The notes under the pieces: generated by a model
What the model saw: the letters and a program-made list of their open reading frames with translations, nothing else
Database searches by the model: none
What the model was told of the DNA's origin: nothing
Position numbers and translations under genes: made by a program
Part shown: in pieces, positions 10,715 to 23,195 of the stretch
Layout of the letters: each line of letters begins with the position of its first letter
Position numbering within the stretch: the stretch's first letter is position 1
From: Aquatica leii
Lineage: Eukaryota; Arthropoda; Insecta; Coleoptera; Lampyridae
DNA length: 64,000 nt
Assembly (NCBI GenBank): GCA_035610365.1
Contig: CM069432.1
Coordinates: forward strand, 242,820,104 to 242,884,103
Direction of reading: 5' to 3'

Positions 10715-11767
10715 AGTAACGTCCCGTTTGAATTCATTACATTAAAATTCAATTTTACATTCGTTAATTTTCTGCAACTAATATTGCACGTAAATTTATT
10801 CAGTTTGGCAACGTCGCGTTGTTTTAACCGACTTGAGTGTAGCTGAAAACTGGTACTTTCGTTTAGGGCCACGCTTGGCGTGCGTGTCGTAGTGATGCGG
10901 GGAAGTCAAATTTTCTTGATTATGGCGTAAAAACCCATGTAATTTAATTTTTATTCATTCCATCTAATTATTGGTGAGTTTACCTTTATTCTGATATAAT
11001 TTTTCTATTGAATTCAACATTTTTAGTGACTTCGCAATGTTGCGCAATAGTTAAGACAAAGGAATTTATTTTGAAGACCGTTGCTAATTGTAACGTGAGT
11101 ACATGATGTCATTTAAAAAACCATTCTAATTATTTATATTTAGGTTTTTTTTTATTGGATCTTTCTTTTTATTAGATCTTTTATTTTTATTCTATATCTT
11201 TTACTTTTTTGGATTTGTCGTTTAATTAATGGATTGTCCGTTATTGAAGTTTATTATACATTGGTTTATTCCTGCTGTTATTGAAGAATCTTATCACTTT
11301 AAGCTAGTATGTGCTAAAAATAGAAGATATCCGATAACGTTATATTAAACATAGTGAGTCAACAAAAATTAAGATACTGCATTTTATCTTCAAATAATTA
11401 AATTGTGTTATTAAAACTTTTCACTCATAACAAATCAAACGTTTACGACATTTGCATTTAATATCAATAATTAATAATAAGATGTAAGATTTTACGCTTT
11501 TTATTCATCACCAATAGGTGGTTGGCGCCCTAATATTTTATTTTAAATCCTGTTTTATTTCTAATATGTTTAATTCAAATATTGTTCTTTAATGTAAATA
11601 GTATATTAAGTTATAATTAATAAATTTTAGGAGTTCACATCTTTGTAGTTACTTGCATTCAACCCATCACCCAGAGGTCTGTGCTTACGATTGCTTGCCG
11701 TGGTCAAATTATTATTTTTACTTTTTATTATACGTTCTTTATTCCGTCACTGTATTTTTTATTTACA
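10715..11767 (+). repeat. 5' LTR of the coding-free element
   Basis: This 1053-bp repeat matches 14200-15233. Notable parts are the start GTAACGTCCCGTTTGAA, a box TGGCGCCC at 11523-11530, and the end ATTTACA. Confidence 0.85.
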
Positions 11768-14043
11768 CTGTCGCTACCAACTTGGGGCTGAATTTTGAAT
11801 GAAGTAATTACTGTGAATTTCCTATATTTTAAATTTTGAATGTTTTTGTACTTTGTATTTTTATTGTGTTCTGTATTTTAGGTTAAGATTTATTTTTGAA
11901 TTTGATTTTATTGTGATCATGTATTTTGTCGAAGCTCTCAGAAGTGACGAGCTATGTCATGAATTGTTTTTGCGAGGCGTTGATGCTAGTAAGGAAAATG
12001 TCGATAGTAGACGAAAGTTGTGACGAGCTAAATTATTTTTTGTAAAATTTGATTTAACGATTTTTCTAAATTATTCAATATTTGTTCGATTCTATTTTAT
12101 TTAGGTTTTGAAAGAGATTTTCTTCTGTTTGGTTACGATTATGATTTGTTAGAAATTCGAAGTGAAACACAGAGTTCACACGAATATGTTTTGTCTTTTG
12201 GTTTATGTCATTTTAAATTTTGTCTTGTTTTGAAGCTCCGCCTTCAGGATGCAAGCAGTGATCATATTTTAAGACATATGAACTGTTATTCCTTTTTGAT
12301 ATGTTAGTATAGTTTTTACTTGTTTGATTTTCTTTTGTTTTTGTTTACGTTTCTTGTTTTAGTTTGTGTTTAGTTTTATCGTGATTTTTCTTGTAAAATT
12401 TGTTTTGTTTCATTTGGTTTTTATGCCAAGTAATTAAGTTCTTTGGTATTATTAGGTTGACTCTTAACGATTATTTATGTCAGTTCAGCTTGTGTTTTTG
12501 GTACTTTTTAGTTGTGGGTGTACAACATTATGAGTGGATCTCGTGAAGCTCAGAAGTTCTCTCTTCTTAGATTGCCTATCATTAATGCAACAGACTAAGT
12601 GATCTTAAGTTATTCCTATTTTTGTTTGTTCAGTTCTGTTTTAGTGTATTGAAGTTGATTTGTTTATCTGAATTTTTGTTATTCGTTACATTTGGAAGTT
12701 TTTGCATTCAGTATTTTTGAAATTTGGTATTTGACCATATGTTAAATTTTTCTTACAGTATCTTTAGGATGTGTTTAGTATGTTTTACTTTTGGAAGGAG
12801 CGCTCTATGATTTGATGTTTGAGAATGTTTGTTGTGTGTATGATTTGAGAGTTTTGTTTCGATTTTTTTGTATGATTCTGATAACTGTGAAGTTACTCTT
12901 ATTGATACATCTGTTTTCGATTTCAAGTTCTTTTTCAACAACTTCAATTTAACTACGACTGAGATGAATACTTCTATTCCTCATTTAATTTTTTATGTAC
13001 GGCTTTGGAGGCTGTTCAGTCAACCGAGTCTCAAATTAACCTGAATTTGACATACGATTCAAACATGGATTGAAATTGATTCTTCTTTACTTCAAGCTTC
13101 GGTTTGGGATTTAACATTTTTAATTAAATTTTATTGATGCTCACCCTTGAGGGTCATTACAATCTAAGTGATTGGATGCCTTATATTTTATATTTTATTT
13201 TATGTTGAGGAAATCTCAATGTTTATTGTATACCACAGAGTGGGTATATGAATTCTTTGGTTAATGCGCTGACCAAAGACTTATTTTATTTGCAGTTATT
13301 TTACTGCTTTATTTTGATGTATTTGATTACATTTATTGCCGATTCTGAAAATTTCTTCTCTGGAACTCGTCTTCTCGTATTTGAGTTTTTTAATTGCTTG
13401 CGTGCAGTTGTTAAGACGATCATTTTGAGTTTACCTTTGAGCATATAATTATATGTGTAACTTTAAAACTCATTTAGAGCATTAATACCTATTTTCCTTG
13501 TTTGAAGTATTGGTGATCATTTTCATATTAAAGTTTTGTATTTGATCTTGTTATTTATTCATTTGCCCTGTGTGAGGACGGGAGCAGAATTTTCTCACAG
13601 CAATACCTGTTGCTTGTCGTAAGAGCCGACTAACCTTAGGAACTTTTGTTTAGTATTTCTTCTTCAATTCTATCTTCGATCTCTTCTCTTTTTGAGTTAT
13701 TGAGTAAGGTGGAAATTGTTTCGAGTGGTTTTGGTATTTGTGGAATATACGTCAAACGATGACGCGGATTCGCGCGACGTCCCTCTTTTATCTATATCCT
13801 TCGTTACATAGTACTGTCAAACTTGTAATTCTAGTTTCATCTTCCGCTTTGGAAAAATGGTAGGTTGGACGGTATTCCTAAAGTGTAATCCGCTATCCTC
13901 GATTGTGACTTATTAGGTTTTATTACCTTTACCGATTTTGACTTCTAGTTTAAGGTTTAGATTAGGATTTCATTAGGCTAAGTTATTTTGTTTAAGAAAT
14001 AAGTTTTGGAATTTGACTCTTGTGCAACGATGTTGCGAGACTT

Positions 14044-14142
14044 GCTTTTTGCGTTTGTTGTTGTTTATTTTGCGTTTGTTATTGCTTTTTGCGTTTGTTG
14101 TTGTTTATTTTGCGTTTGTTGTTGATTTTTGCGTTTGTTTGT
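14044..14142 (+). repeat. Short tandem repeat built on TTTGCGTTTGTTGTTG
   Basis: Five imperfect units of roughly 16-21 bp contain TTTGCGTTTGTTGTTG or a close variant, just inside the 3' LTR of the coding-free element. It is probably local expansion within the element's non-coding interior. Confidence 0.6.
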
Positions 14143-14199
14143 TTTGTTATGCACTTCGCAGTATGAAACCTTCCGATTTCAAATTTTATGGAGGGGGTG

Positions 14200-15233
14200 T
14201 GTAACGTCCCGTTTGAAATCATTACATTAAAATTCAATTTTACATTCGTTTATTTTCTGCAACTAATATTGCACGTAAATTTATTCAGTTTGGCAACGTC
14301 GCGTTGTTTTAACCGACTTGAGTGTAGCTGAAAACTGGTACTTTCGTTTGGGGCCACGCTTGGCGTGCGTGTCGTAGTGATGCGGGGAAGTCAAATTTTC
14401 TTGATTATGGCGTAAAAACCCATGTAATTTAATTTTTATTCATTCCATCTAATTATTGGTGAGTTTACTTTTATTCTGATATAATTTTTCTATTGAATTC
14501 AACATTTTTAGTGACTTCGCAATGTTGCGCAATAGTTAAGACAAAGGAATTTATTTTGAAAACCGTTGCTAATTGTAACGTGAGTACATGATGTCATTTA
14601 AAAAACCATTCTAATTATTTATATTTAGGGTTTTTTTATTGGATCTTTTATTTTTATTCTGGATCTTTTACTGTTTTGGATTTGTCGTTTAATTAATGGA
14701 TTTTCCGTTATTGAAGTTTATTATACATTGGTTTATTCCTGCTGTTATTGAAGAATCTTATCACTTCAAGCTAGTATGTGCTAAAAATAGAAGATATCCG
14801 ATAACGTTATATTAAACATGGTGAGTCAACAAAAATTAAGATACTGCATTTTATCTTCAAATAATTAAATTGTGTTATTAAAACTTTTCACTCATAACAA
14901 ATCAAACGTTTACGACATTTGCATTTAATATCAATAATTAATAATTAGATGTAAGATTTTACGCTTTTTATTCATCACCAATAGGTGGTTGGCGCCCTAA
15001 TATTTTATTTTAAATCCTGTTTTATTTCTAATATGTTTAATTCAAATATTGTTCTTTAATGTAAATAGTATATTAAGTTATAATTAATAAATTTTAGGAA
15101 TTCACATCTTTGTAGTTACTTGCATTCAACCCATCACCCAGAGGTCTGTGCTTACGATTGCTTGCCGTGGTCAAATTATTATTTTTACTTTTTATTATAC
15201 GTTCTTTATTCCGTCACTGTATTTTTTATTACA
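14200..15233 (+). repeat. 3' LTR of the coding-free element
   Basis: This 1034-bp repeat matches 10715-11767. It starts TGTAACGTCCCG directly after the purine run, carries TGGCGCCC at 14990-14997, and ends ATTACA followed by TACT. Confidence 0.85.
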
Positions 15234-15462
15234 TACTCCAGAAATTAGTGGCTCTGATCACAATTTTTATCATCTTCTCTTTTTTACATACATATAACAT
15301 CGATTTACAGATTGAACAGAATTAACAAATAACAAATAACAAATTCAATTAACAAATTACATAACAAATTAAACGAATAATATAATCATATTATGGAAAA
15401 TTATTATTACATAGATCACAATAAACAACTATTAAAATTTAAAAAAATAAAAAATTATTAAA

Positions 15463-18287
15463 TTAAAGACCTTGTCTTTTTCTACTTTCAATTTCCCTTG
15501 TTGAAATTATTTTTGAAATGGAACTATGTATCTTATACCAAGAATCTTTGTTTTTTAACATTAAATTAATAATGTTTTCAGGCAAAATTTTGGTATCTAA
15601 ATCAATTTCTAAAATGTTTTTTAAAAATTCCATCTAGGACAGTCATGAATTGCGTGTCTTTTGGTGTCTAAGTCTCCACAATCTATACAATTTTGATTTT
15701 CTCTTTTTTTAAATTTAAATAAGTAGGTACTGTTTTCCCTATGACCAGTTAAATACTGAGTTAGATAATAATCAATATCACCAAAATTTCTGTTGTGCCA
15801 AGATTTCAAATCAGTAATTAAAATTTTTGTCCAACTGTGGTTTTGTTCCCATAAATCACACCATTTATTAATAGTAGTTTCACGATTAAATAATTTTGAT
15901 CTTTCTTGTATTAATAAATCTAAAGGTATTAAATTTGCAATTACTAAAATTTCTTGAGTACCACAAGTTCTATATGCACTTGAAATTTTGATTGCCAAAG
16001 ATCTTTGAAATTTATATAGTAAATTTATTATAAATTTATACTTAATACAATTATTCCAAATTGAAGATCCGTAAATAATTATATTATTAATTGAAGAAGC
16101 AATAATTCTTCGTTTTCTATATTTTGCACCATGTAAATTTGGAAATAGACAAATTAAATGTTTAAAAAAATTTTTTGCTTTTTCAAATTTAAAATTTCTA
16201 TCAAAAAATACACCAAGAATTTTGATTTCTTTACTAATTTCAATGCAATCGCCAAACATGTGAAAATTATTAATATTTGTTTTCTTTTTCCCTGTAATAA
16301 AACAAGCTTTAGTTTTGCTATTTACTAAATTTAAACCATTATTTATAAGCCAATCATTAACTATATTAATTGAGAATTTCATATTACTTATTAATTTTTT
16401 TTCATTATTATCAAAACCAATTAAAGTAATATCGTCAGCAAAAGCTAAAATATTTAAACCTAATGGAAATTTTAAACTTAGAATTTAATTAAATCCAATA
16501 TTCCAAAGAGTAGGACCTAAAAGTAAACCTTGTGGTACTACTCTAGATACTGATATTTTCTTAAAAATACCATTTGAATCATAAATAACCGTTCTATTAA
16601 CTAAATAATTTTTTAAAATTATTACCAAATAATTAGGAATATTTTGTTTATTAATTTCATTAATACTAGTAGATATATTAATGGAATTAAATGCATTTTT
16701 TGCATCTAATGAGACAATTAAACAGAATTTCTTTTTATTTCTTTTATTATTATTTTTAATAAGTTCTAAAGCTTGTATAGTGTTTTAATAAAGCCAAATT
16801 GTTTCTCAGAGATTTTAATAAATTCAATTAATCTATTTAAAATTATTTTTCAAAGAGTTTACCAATCAAATTAATTAAACAAATAGGTCTAAATTTATTT
16901 TTTTCACTTTTAGGTATTAATACTAATTTTGAAGTTTTCCAAACTTTTGGAAAGTAACCTTTTTTAAAACAAAAATTATATGCATCATAAAATAATTTTG
17001 GATAATATTTACATGTTATTTTAATTAATTCAGATGGAATATTATCTAAGCCTGGTGCTTTTTTATTAGGTAAATTTGAACTAGCTAAATGTAATTCTTT
17101 TGTATTAATCAAAGGAAAATTAAAGTTATTAATTAAATTATTATTGTAAATGTTAGATAAATTTATTAGATTATTTGGAAATAATTCATTAGTAATTTTA
17201 TTTAATAAAATATCAATAATATTAATTGGTTTTAAAAAACCAAATTTTTTATTAATAATTTTATAAACCAAACCTCAAATATCATTGTTAAGTTCATTCA
17301 ATAATTTTTTCCACGAATTATATTTTCTCTTTTAATAAATTTAGATAGTAATTTCTTAGAATTTTTATAATCAAAATATATGTTAAACAAATTTGTACAA
17401 TTTTTTGTTCTCAATTTGTGTTGATAAATTTTACGTTTAGTTAAACAGTCATTTCTTAAACTTTTAATTTCATCATTCCACCAGTAAACATTTTGTTTAT
17501 AATTTTTAAACTTAGAAATTGTTGATTTTTTATATAAAATATGTATATTATTTATTAATTTAAAGATTGGATTATTAACGTCAATCATATCATAATGTCC
17601 TATAATATTTAAAAGAATATTTTTATCAAAAATTTTTCTAACGGGAATAATTTTTTTATAATTTGCAGAAATCATATTATTATTTATATTATTCTTAAAT
17701 TCACATAAAATATAATTATGATCACTTAAACTTTCTAAATTTAGAACTTCCCAATTAACAAAATAATCAATAAGATTTTCAGATATGAAAGTTAAGTCAA
17801 TAAATGAATTCATATTTTTTTTTCAAAAGTTGGTTTCACATTATTATTTAAAGTTAACAAATTAAATTGATTACACCATTCTTCTAAAATTTGACCTCTT
17901 TTACTATTAAAATTAAAACCCCACATAGATGAATGAGCATTGAAATCACCTGCTAAAATAATTTCTTTATTATTAATAAATAAATCAGATAAATTATCTA
18001 ACTCATTTTCAAAATTTTGAATATTTAAATTTGGAGGAAAATAACAACTAATAAGTAAAAATTTGGTAAATTCTAAACATATAAAATTATTTCCAATAAA
18101 TTCATGTAGAACATTAATTGATTTATTTAACACAATAATACCAGATTTTTTGTTTAGATCCATAAATAAATTATTTTGTAAAGTCTGTCCAAATTCCAAA
18201 ATAATAGCAGTTTAAATTTTTACCAGTATGTATTAATAAATCAGATGTACTTTTGTTATTGTTTAAATTGATTTGTAAAAACTTCAT
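15463..18287 (-). pseudogene. R1-like LINE ORF2: endonuclease and reverse transcriptase
   Basis: The start is at 18287 (MKFLQINLNNNKSTSDLL), matching the usual R1 endonuclease opening. The APE-type endonuclease covers 18287-17600 (NKEIILAGDFNAHSSMWG, then SLSDHNYILCEF). The reverse transcriptase covers about 17270-16300, with NKKAPGLDNIPSELIK, FRPICLINLIGKLFEK, VVPQGLLLGPTLWN and the catalytic block LAFADDITLIGFD near 16415-16440. The C-terminal domain has AYRTCGTQEILVIA, LTQYLTGH and a CCHC-like CIDCGDLDTKRHAIHDC near 15640-15690, ending STREIESRKRQGL. Several frameshifts split it, including near 18200, 17810, 17290 and 15625. The catalytic Asp pair is kept. It would nick DNA and copy the LINE RNA into it. 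Confidence 0.8.
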
Positions 18288-18399
18288 AATTATATTTTTT
18301 ATATATTTATTTTTTAATATATCGAGAAAAAAAATCAAATATTTATATTAAATTTAAATTAGACCAATTGAATTCATTATCACTAACTTCATTAATTAT

Positions 18400-20082
18400 A
18401 CGTTTTTCCATAATTTTATAAATAGTTCAAAACATTGAGCCTTGTTTATGGCCTTCACAATTACAATCCAAACAAAAAAAAGTATTGTTATTGATACAAT
18501 CTTTATTCAAATGTCCTATAAAACCACATTTAAAGCAAATAGGTTCTTCAATTTTTTGATTTTTACAATGTTTGCTATAATGCCCAAAAGTTAAACAATT
18601 AATGCATTTAATTGGTTGTATTAACTCTTCTATAAAACAAATATTCCAACCAATTTTAATTTTACGTAAATTTATTAAAATAATAAATAAATACTTTTTT
18701 AATATTATTATTTAAAATTTTAAAATTATTAATTTTAATTTCATTAATTAGATCAAGATTATCAAAATGTTTATATAAATCGTCTAAAAGTTCTGTTTCA
18801 GAAATAGAAATATCAATATTATTAACTATAACTGTTTTCATAGGAATAATAGATGTAGTTTTTATCTAAAGAATTGATTGCTTCATTTTTAAATTTTACA
18901 AAGCCACCAGAAGAATTTTCACTAGTAGTGATAATATTATTAATTTTTATACTCAAATTATCAATATCAATGTCATTTCTCATTTTTTTAATTATATCCG
19001 AATAACTAGTTCCATCAACAATAGGTTTAATCTCAAAAACATGTTTACTAGCTCTATCTTTTCTCCGTTCAAAAGATTTATTTTTTTTTTCATATTCATC
19101 AGGATCAAAATTAGAATTTACATTTAATAATTTTTTAATATAAATCTTTAAATTCACATTTTTATTGAAAAAAACAAATTCAAGAATTTTTTTAAAACAA
19201 ATAAAATCATTTCTTTCCATTGAATTATTTAAGACAAAATTTACATTAATAATATTTGAATTATACATAATATTATTATCTAATTTAATAATTGAATTAT
19301 AAATATCCAACAATTTTTTATCATCATAACTATTATTATTAGGTAGTAAACTATCATAACCAATTAAGGTAATATCTTTAGTTACAGAATTATCTGATGA
19401 ATTAATATTATCTATTATTAAAGATTGTTTTTCTTCTAATTTAATCATTTGTTTGTTTTTTAGCATTTTTTTATTAATAAAGTCATTTAATATTGGTTTT
19501 ATTTTAGTTAATTCTGAACAAAAGTTATTTACCTGTTCAACTTCATTATCAATAAAAATTACTAATTTGTCATAATCATTAATTTTTAAAGGATTGCCAT
19601 CCAAAATTTCAGTTTTACAATAACAATCAGAAGACCATTTTGATTCAATTGTACTCTAATTCTAATGAAATTTTATCTAATTCATCAAAATTTGTTTGAG
19701 TCATACAATCTTTACTAAATTTTTCTGTAGTACAAATAGAATTTACATTATAATTTTCTAATTTATTATTCAATAAATTACTTGTATTATTTAATCTGAT
19801 AAACAAATCAGAAATATTTTTAATAAATTTTTTTATACTTTTATGAGTATTTTTTTGTGAATTAACAAAATGATTAATTGAATTAATTTTATCATTAATT
19901 ATATTATTAATTTCAATATTCTTGGAATTTAATTTTAACATACATTCAATATCATTTAAATTTTCATATATGTTACAATTTTCAGAAGAAACCAAATCAT
20001 CTTTTAAACAAATAGAATCCGAGTTATCTTGATCTATTAAAAATGTTTTAATATAAATTATAATTAAATAACGAAATGTCAA
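18400..20082 (-). pseudogene. R1-like LINE ORF1 (gag-like, zinc knuckles)
   Basis: Frames at 20082-19645 and 19604-18822 encode Asn/Ile/Lys-rich, coiled-coil-prone protein. The second ends with TSYSDIIKKMRNDIDIDN and SGGFVKFK, which resembles the segment before the zinc knuckles in R1-clade ORF1 proteins. In another frame at about 18620-18440 lie CCHC knuckles, CINCLTFGHYSKHC and CFKCGFIGHLNKDC, with a degenerate third. The role would be to bind element RNA. It is broken by at least two frameshifts. The start codon is uncertain; 20082 is the first Met of the upstream frame. Confidence 0.65.
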
Positions 20083-20090
20083 AAATAAAT

Positions 20091-23039
20091 GTCAACCTTA
20101 AAAATAAATTTAATGACAAATGTCAAAGTCAAATTTAACCTTACTTTATTTTAATGACAAATTAAAGTTTAATTGACAGTTAAACTGACCTAGCTCATTC
20201 ATATTAACTTTTGTTTGAAACTAATGTATTAAAAAAAACTAAAATAATAAATAATTTGAAGCTAACTAAAACTGCAAGTATTTAGAGCAGCTAAATTATA
20301 CTTACAAATTTTCATAAAAGTATATACCTAAAAATCAAATAATAGTTACACTTATAACTAGTAGAATAAACATTGACAAATTGGCAAAATAAATACAAAG
20401 TTTTGACATATAATTTTTAATTGTCATTTTCGGTATTACTACAGGTACTACTGACACACATTTTTCAATTTATGTTATTTATTTTCCGCGTTATTTGTTC
20501 TCGTAAAAAGTTTAATTTGGTTGATTACTAATTAAATATAGAGTCGTAGAAAAAGTATAGTGTATAATTCGTAAGGAATGTGTATTTCCAACTCGTATGA
20601 ATTGCCAGCTTACCTTCGGCTCGGCTGCAAACTTTCATATTCGTTGGTAATGACAACCATTTCTTACTCATTATGCAATACACTATTATTAAATTTCAAA
20701 TGCGTTTTGATGTAAACAAATTGAAAAATATCAATTTACAATTAAACAAAAATAAAGCCAATAAATTTAAAATATTGTCTTTTACAATCTACTTTACAAT
20801 ATTTATATACAGTTGCATATGTTGAAGAAATAGTTACTTTATTGTATAAGCAATTTGTCAATAAACGTCACTTTTTCGTATATACCAAGAGATCATGTTA
20901 CTTTAATGTATTAAACTTGATTTTTTTTTGTTAAGTATTACTAAATATAATACGTTTTTTTATATTTTCTGTTTGCAAAAAAGACCTTACTTAATAACAT
21001 AATTAAATAATTATATTTACCAAAAAAAAATGTTTTAACTCTTGTAATAACTTCCTATGAATTTGTTAAAGAATATTTTTTCTTAATTACAATGTTAAAA
21101 AAGAAAATATAATTCTAAATAAGAGTATTTTTAATATGCAGAATAATATTGAGATAAAAATTATCGGTTGCTGTAGTAACCATACATTATTTCGAAAAAA
21201 ATAAATTTCTTAGCATAAACATACTTTATTAAAAAACTTTTCGATGTCCCCATCAATAACGTTAGTTATATATTTTTAGGAAAATGTAAAACTTGATGCC
21301 AAGAATGTCAATATAGCAAAATATAAGAGGATTTCAACAAAAAAGGACTGATGCTTTAAATAGCCCAGATATTCTTAAAATGTTGCGACCAACAGATCTA
21401 AAATGAATAGATTTTTTACATAAGCATGTATAGATTATTATTTTTAATAGTCTTTAAATTTCCGTTCTTAAAATATATTAACGAATTATTTAAGTCGCAT
21501 TAATAAATATATTTAAATGAATCTCACGAACGCTAAAGAAAACATCGTTTTAAGCAGATGTTAAGTTTTTAGTGTAACATCGAAAACTTTACAAAACAAG
21601 AAACTTGTATTTTCAAAATTTATCAGCATTAAACGTGGTTAATTTCTGTATATATTACTAAAAATATGCTTTAAGGGAACGTGTCTATATTTAAAAAGAT
21701 AAATAACATACAATGTTTTTGATAACTACACTTCTTTTTAGGATAAGTGGAGTGTAGAAATTTTTAACAATCCCCCTTAGGAGTCTTTCATCTTTTGAAG
21801 TTTATAGGGAAGGTATATAATAACAGATAAGTATTTCTCTGAAAAAAAAACTAGGTTAAGATTCTGTAATTATAATAAACGTTTGTTGTATGGTATTTAA
21901 ATTTGTCAAATCATTAAAGAAAATTACGATCAAGTCGAATAAGCGCTTTTAATTTAGAAACTTTTATATTTTCGTAAAAAAGCGTGTTTATATACGGTTA
22001 CTTCATCTACTTTTTTAATTATAAGCTTTCCAAAAATATTTTAACAAACATCTTTAAAACTTCTAAGAGATTTTCTCAGTGAAGGTTGATTAAAGGTAAA
22101 TCTTAGCTGCTTTCATGTTTTGCTTTATTCTGTCCCTAGGGAATGTTCCATTTTATTACCTTTTAATGAGCGCGCTTTCTCTTGTACCTCTTGAATTGAA
22201 ATCTACTTTTAAGATTGGTAACATTATTGTTAAAATCCGAAAATGCAAGTAGCGGGAAGATTAGTTTAATTATTTCTAATTTTTAAGGTTATACAATTTA
22301 GTGTAGGTATTACGGGTTGGTTATGTATTAAGTTGTACCCTAATGAAAATTATTGTGGTTTTGCTTTTATGTAAGTTTAATAGTTTTGCGTCATGTTTTT
22401 GTATAAATTTAATAATTAAATTATATTTAAATATGATAAATAGATCAGTTTTAAATAGATTATAAAAGGTCCAGCACTAAATATATTTCTAATTATACTG
22501 TATACGTATTTAATACAGGTTATCACAATTTTATTTAAATGTGAATTAGAATCATTAAACGCAGCAATTTGTTTTGAATAAATTATAACAAAATAAATTT
22601 AAGCTTATCACTATGAGTATATTAATATTTCTTAAGATTGTTCTTTGTTTTTGTTTTAGACATTCTGAAAAATGTTTTTAAACAATTTAGCTTAATGTAA
22701 TAGCGAAAGTTTCCACGGTTGGAGTCTAAACTGTTGAATACTATTGAAGCCCTATTAGATTATTTTCTGTCATGTATCTTTGGTTGCATATTCGTCGCTT
22801 TGTCTACAAGCAAAGTTTGAAGTTATAAATGTGTTGAATGTGGCTGGTATAAAAAAAAATGAATCCGGTAAGTAACTGATGTAAAAATTTCTATTTTAAT
22901 ATGCATGTCGTGTTCGTACCTAAAGGAATAAGCGGATGCTATTTAGAAAGGGATATTTTAGTAGGATCTTTCTTACATATTCGGTAATAATTTTGTGGTT
23001 ATGTTTTCATAGGAAAAGTTTTAAGTGTTTTAGCGTTAC
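20091..23039. other. AT-rich stretch with no recognised gene
   Basis: Apart from the foldback repeat at 20555-20690 I see no coding match. Stops are dense in all frames. A segment near 22700-22880 is less AT-rich and has a GT-type donor-like AATCCGGTAAGTA at about 22862, but no supported exon. Confidence 0.5.
20555..20690. repeat. Imperfect foldback repeat (MITE-like)
   Basis: The left arm TATAGTGTATAATTCGTAAG and the right arm, whose reverse complement reads AATAGTGTATTGCATAATGA, are imperfect inverted copies extending about 55 bp. They surround a GC-richer centre (CTTACCTTCGGCTCGGCTGC). It could fold into a long hairpin. It is probably a small non-autonomous DNA element; I do not know the family. 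Confidence 0.5.
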
Positions 23040-23195
23040 ACCACCTTTTTTACCTATGATGGCCCCAGGCCAGTACTCCTATGATGGCCCGAGGGCCGTC
23101 ATAGGAATAGATGTAATAAAAATAATAATTTATGTTTCAATTTCAGAATAAGTCAAAAAATAGGCAGTAGCTTAAAAACATTAGAAAATAAAACA

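Larger units (their letters stand above)
10715..15233 (+). mobile_element. Coding-free LTR retrotransposon, probably Ty3/gypsy-derived
   Basis: Direct repeats of about 1.04 kb (10715-11767 and 14200-15233) flank a 2.43 kb interior. The ends are TGTAAC...ACA and a 4-bp target duplication TACT lies at 10711-10714 and 15234-15237. A polypurine run ending GGAGGGGGTG precedes the 3' LTR, so the element reads on the plus strand. The interior has no long frame; a gag-like scrap may lie near 11920-12020. It is a non-autonomous or gutted fossil that would have needed a related element's proteins. By eye the LTRs differ at about 14 sites plus two small indels, near 1.4 percent, so it is young, of the order of one to two million years at usual insect rates. 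Confidence 0.85.
10610..20090 (-). mobile_element. R1-clade LINE, near full length, broken, split by an LTR element
   Basis: On the minus strand this carries ORF1 with zinc knuckles (20082-18400), ORF2 with endonuclease, reverse transcriptase and R1-type C-terminus (18287-15463), and a 3' UTR. The 3' UTR is interrupted by the LTR retrotransposon at 10715-15233 and resumes at 10714, ending in CGCCCTAAAG plus an A-rich tail at about 10610-10628. Both ORFs contain frameshifts. Composition is extremely AT-rich, with Asn, Ile, Lys and Leu dominating. It is not in 28S rDNA, the usual R1 target. The 5' end near 20090 is inferred from where coding sequence stops. Confidence 0.75.

Noticed and set aside
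14013-14204. 63-codon frame near the 3' LTR
   Set aside because: Created by the TTTGCGTTTGTTGTTG tandem repeat.
22700-22900. Host exon with a splice donor (CCGGTAAGTA)
   Set aside because: The upstream frames are closed and nothing pairs with it as an acceptor.
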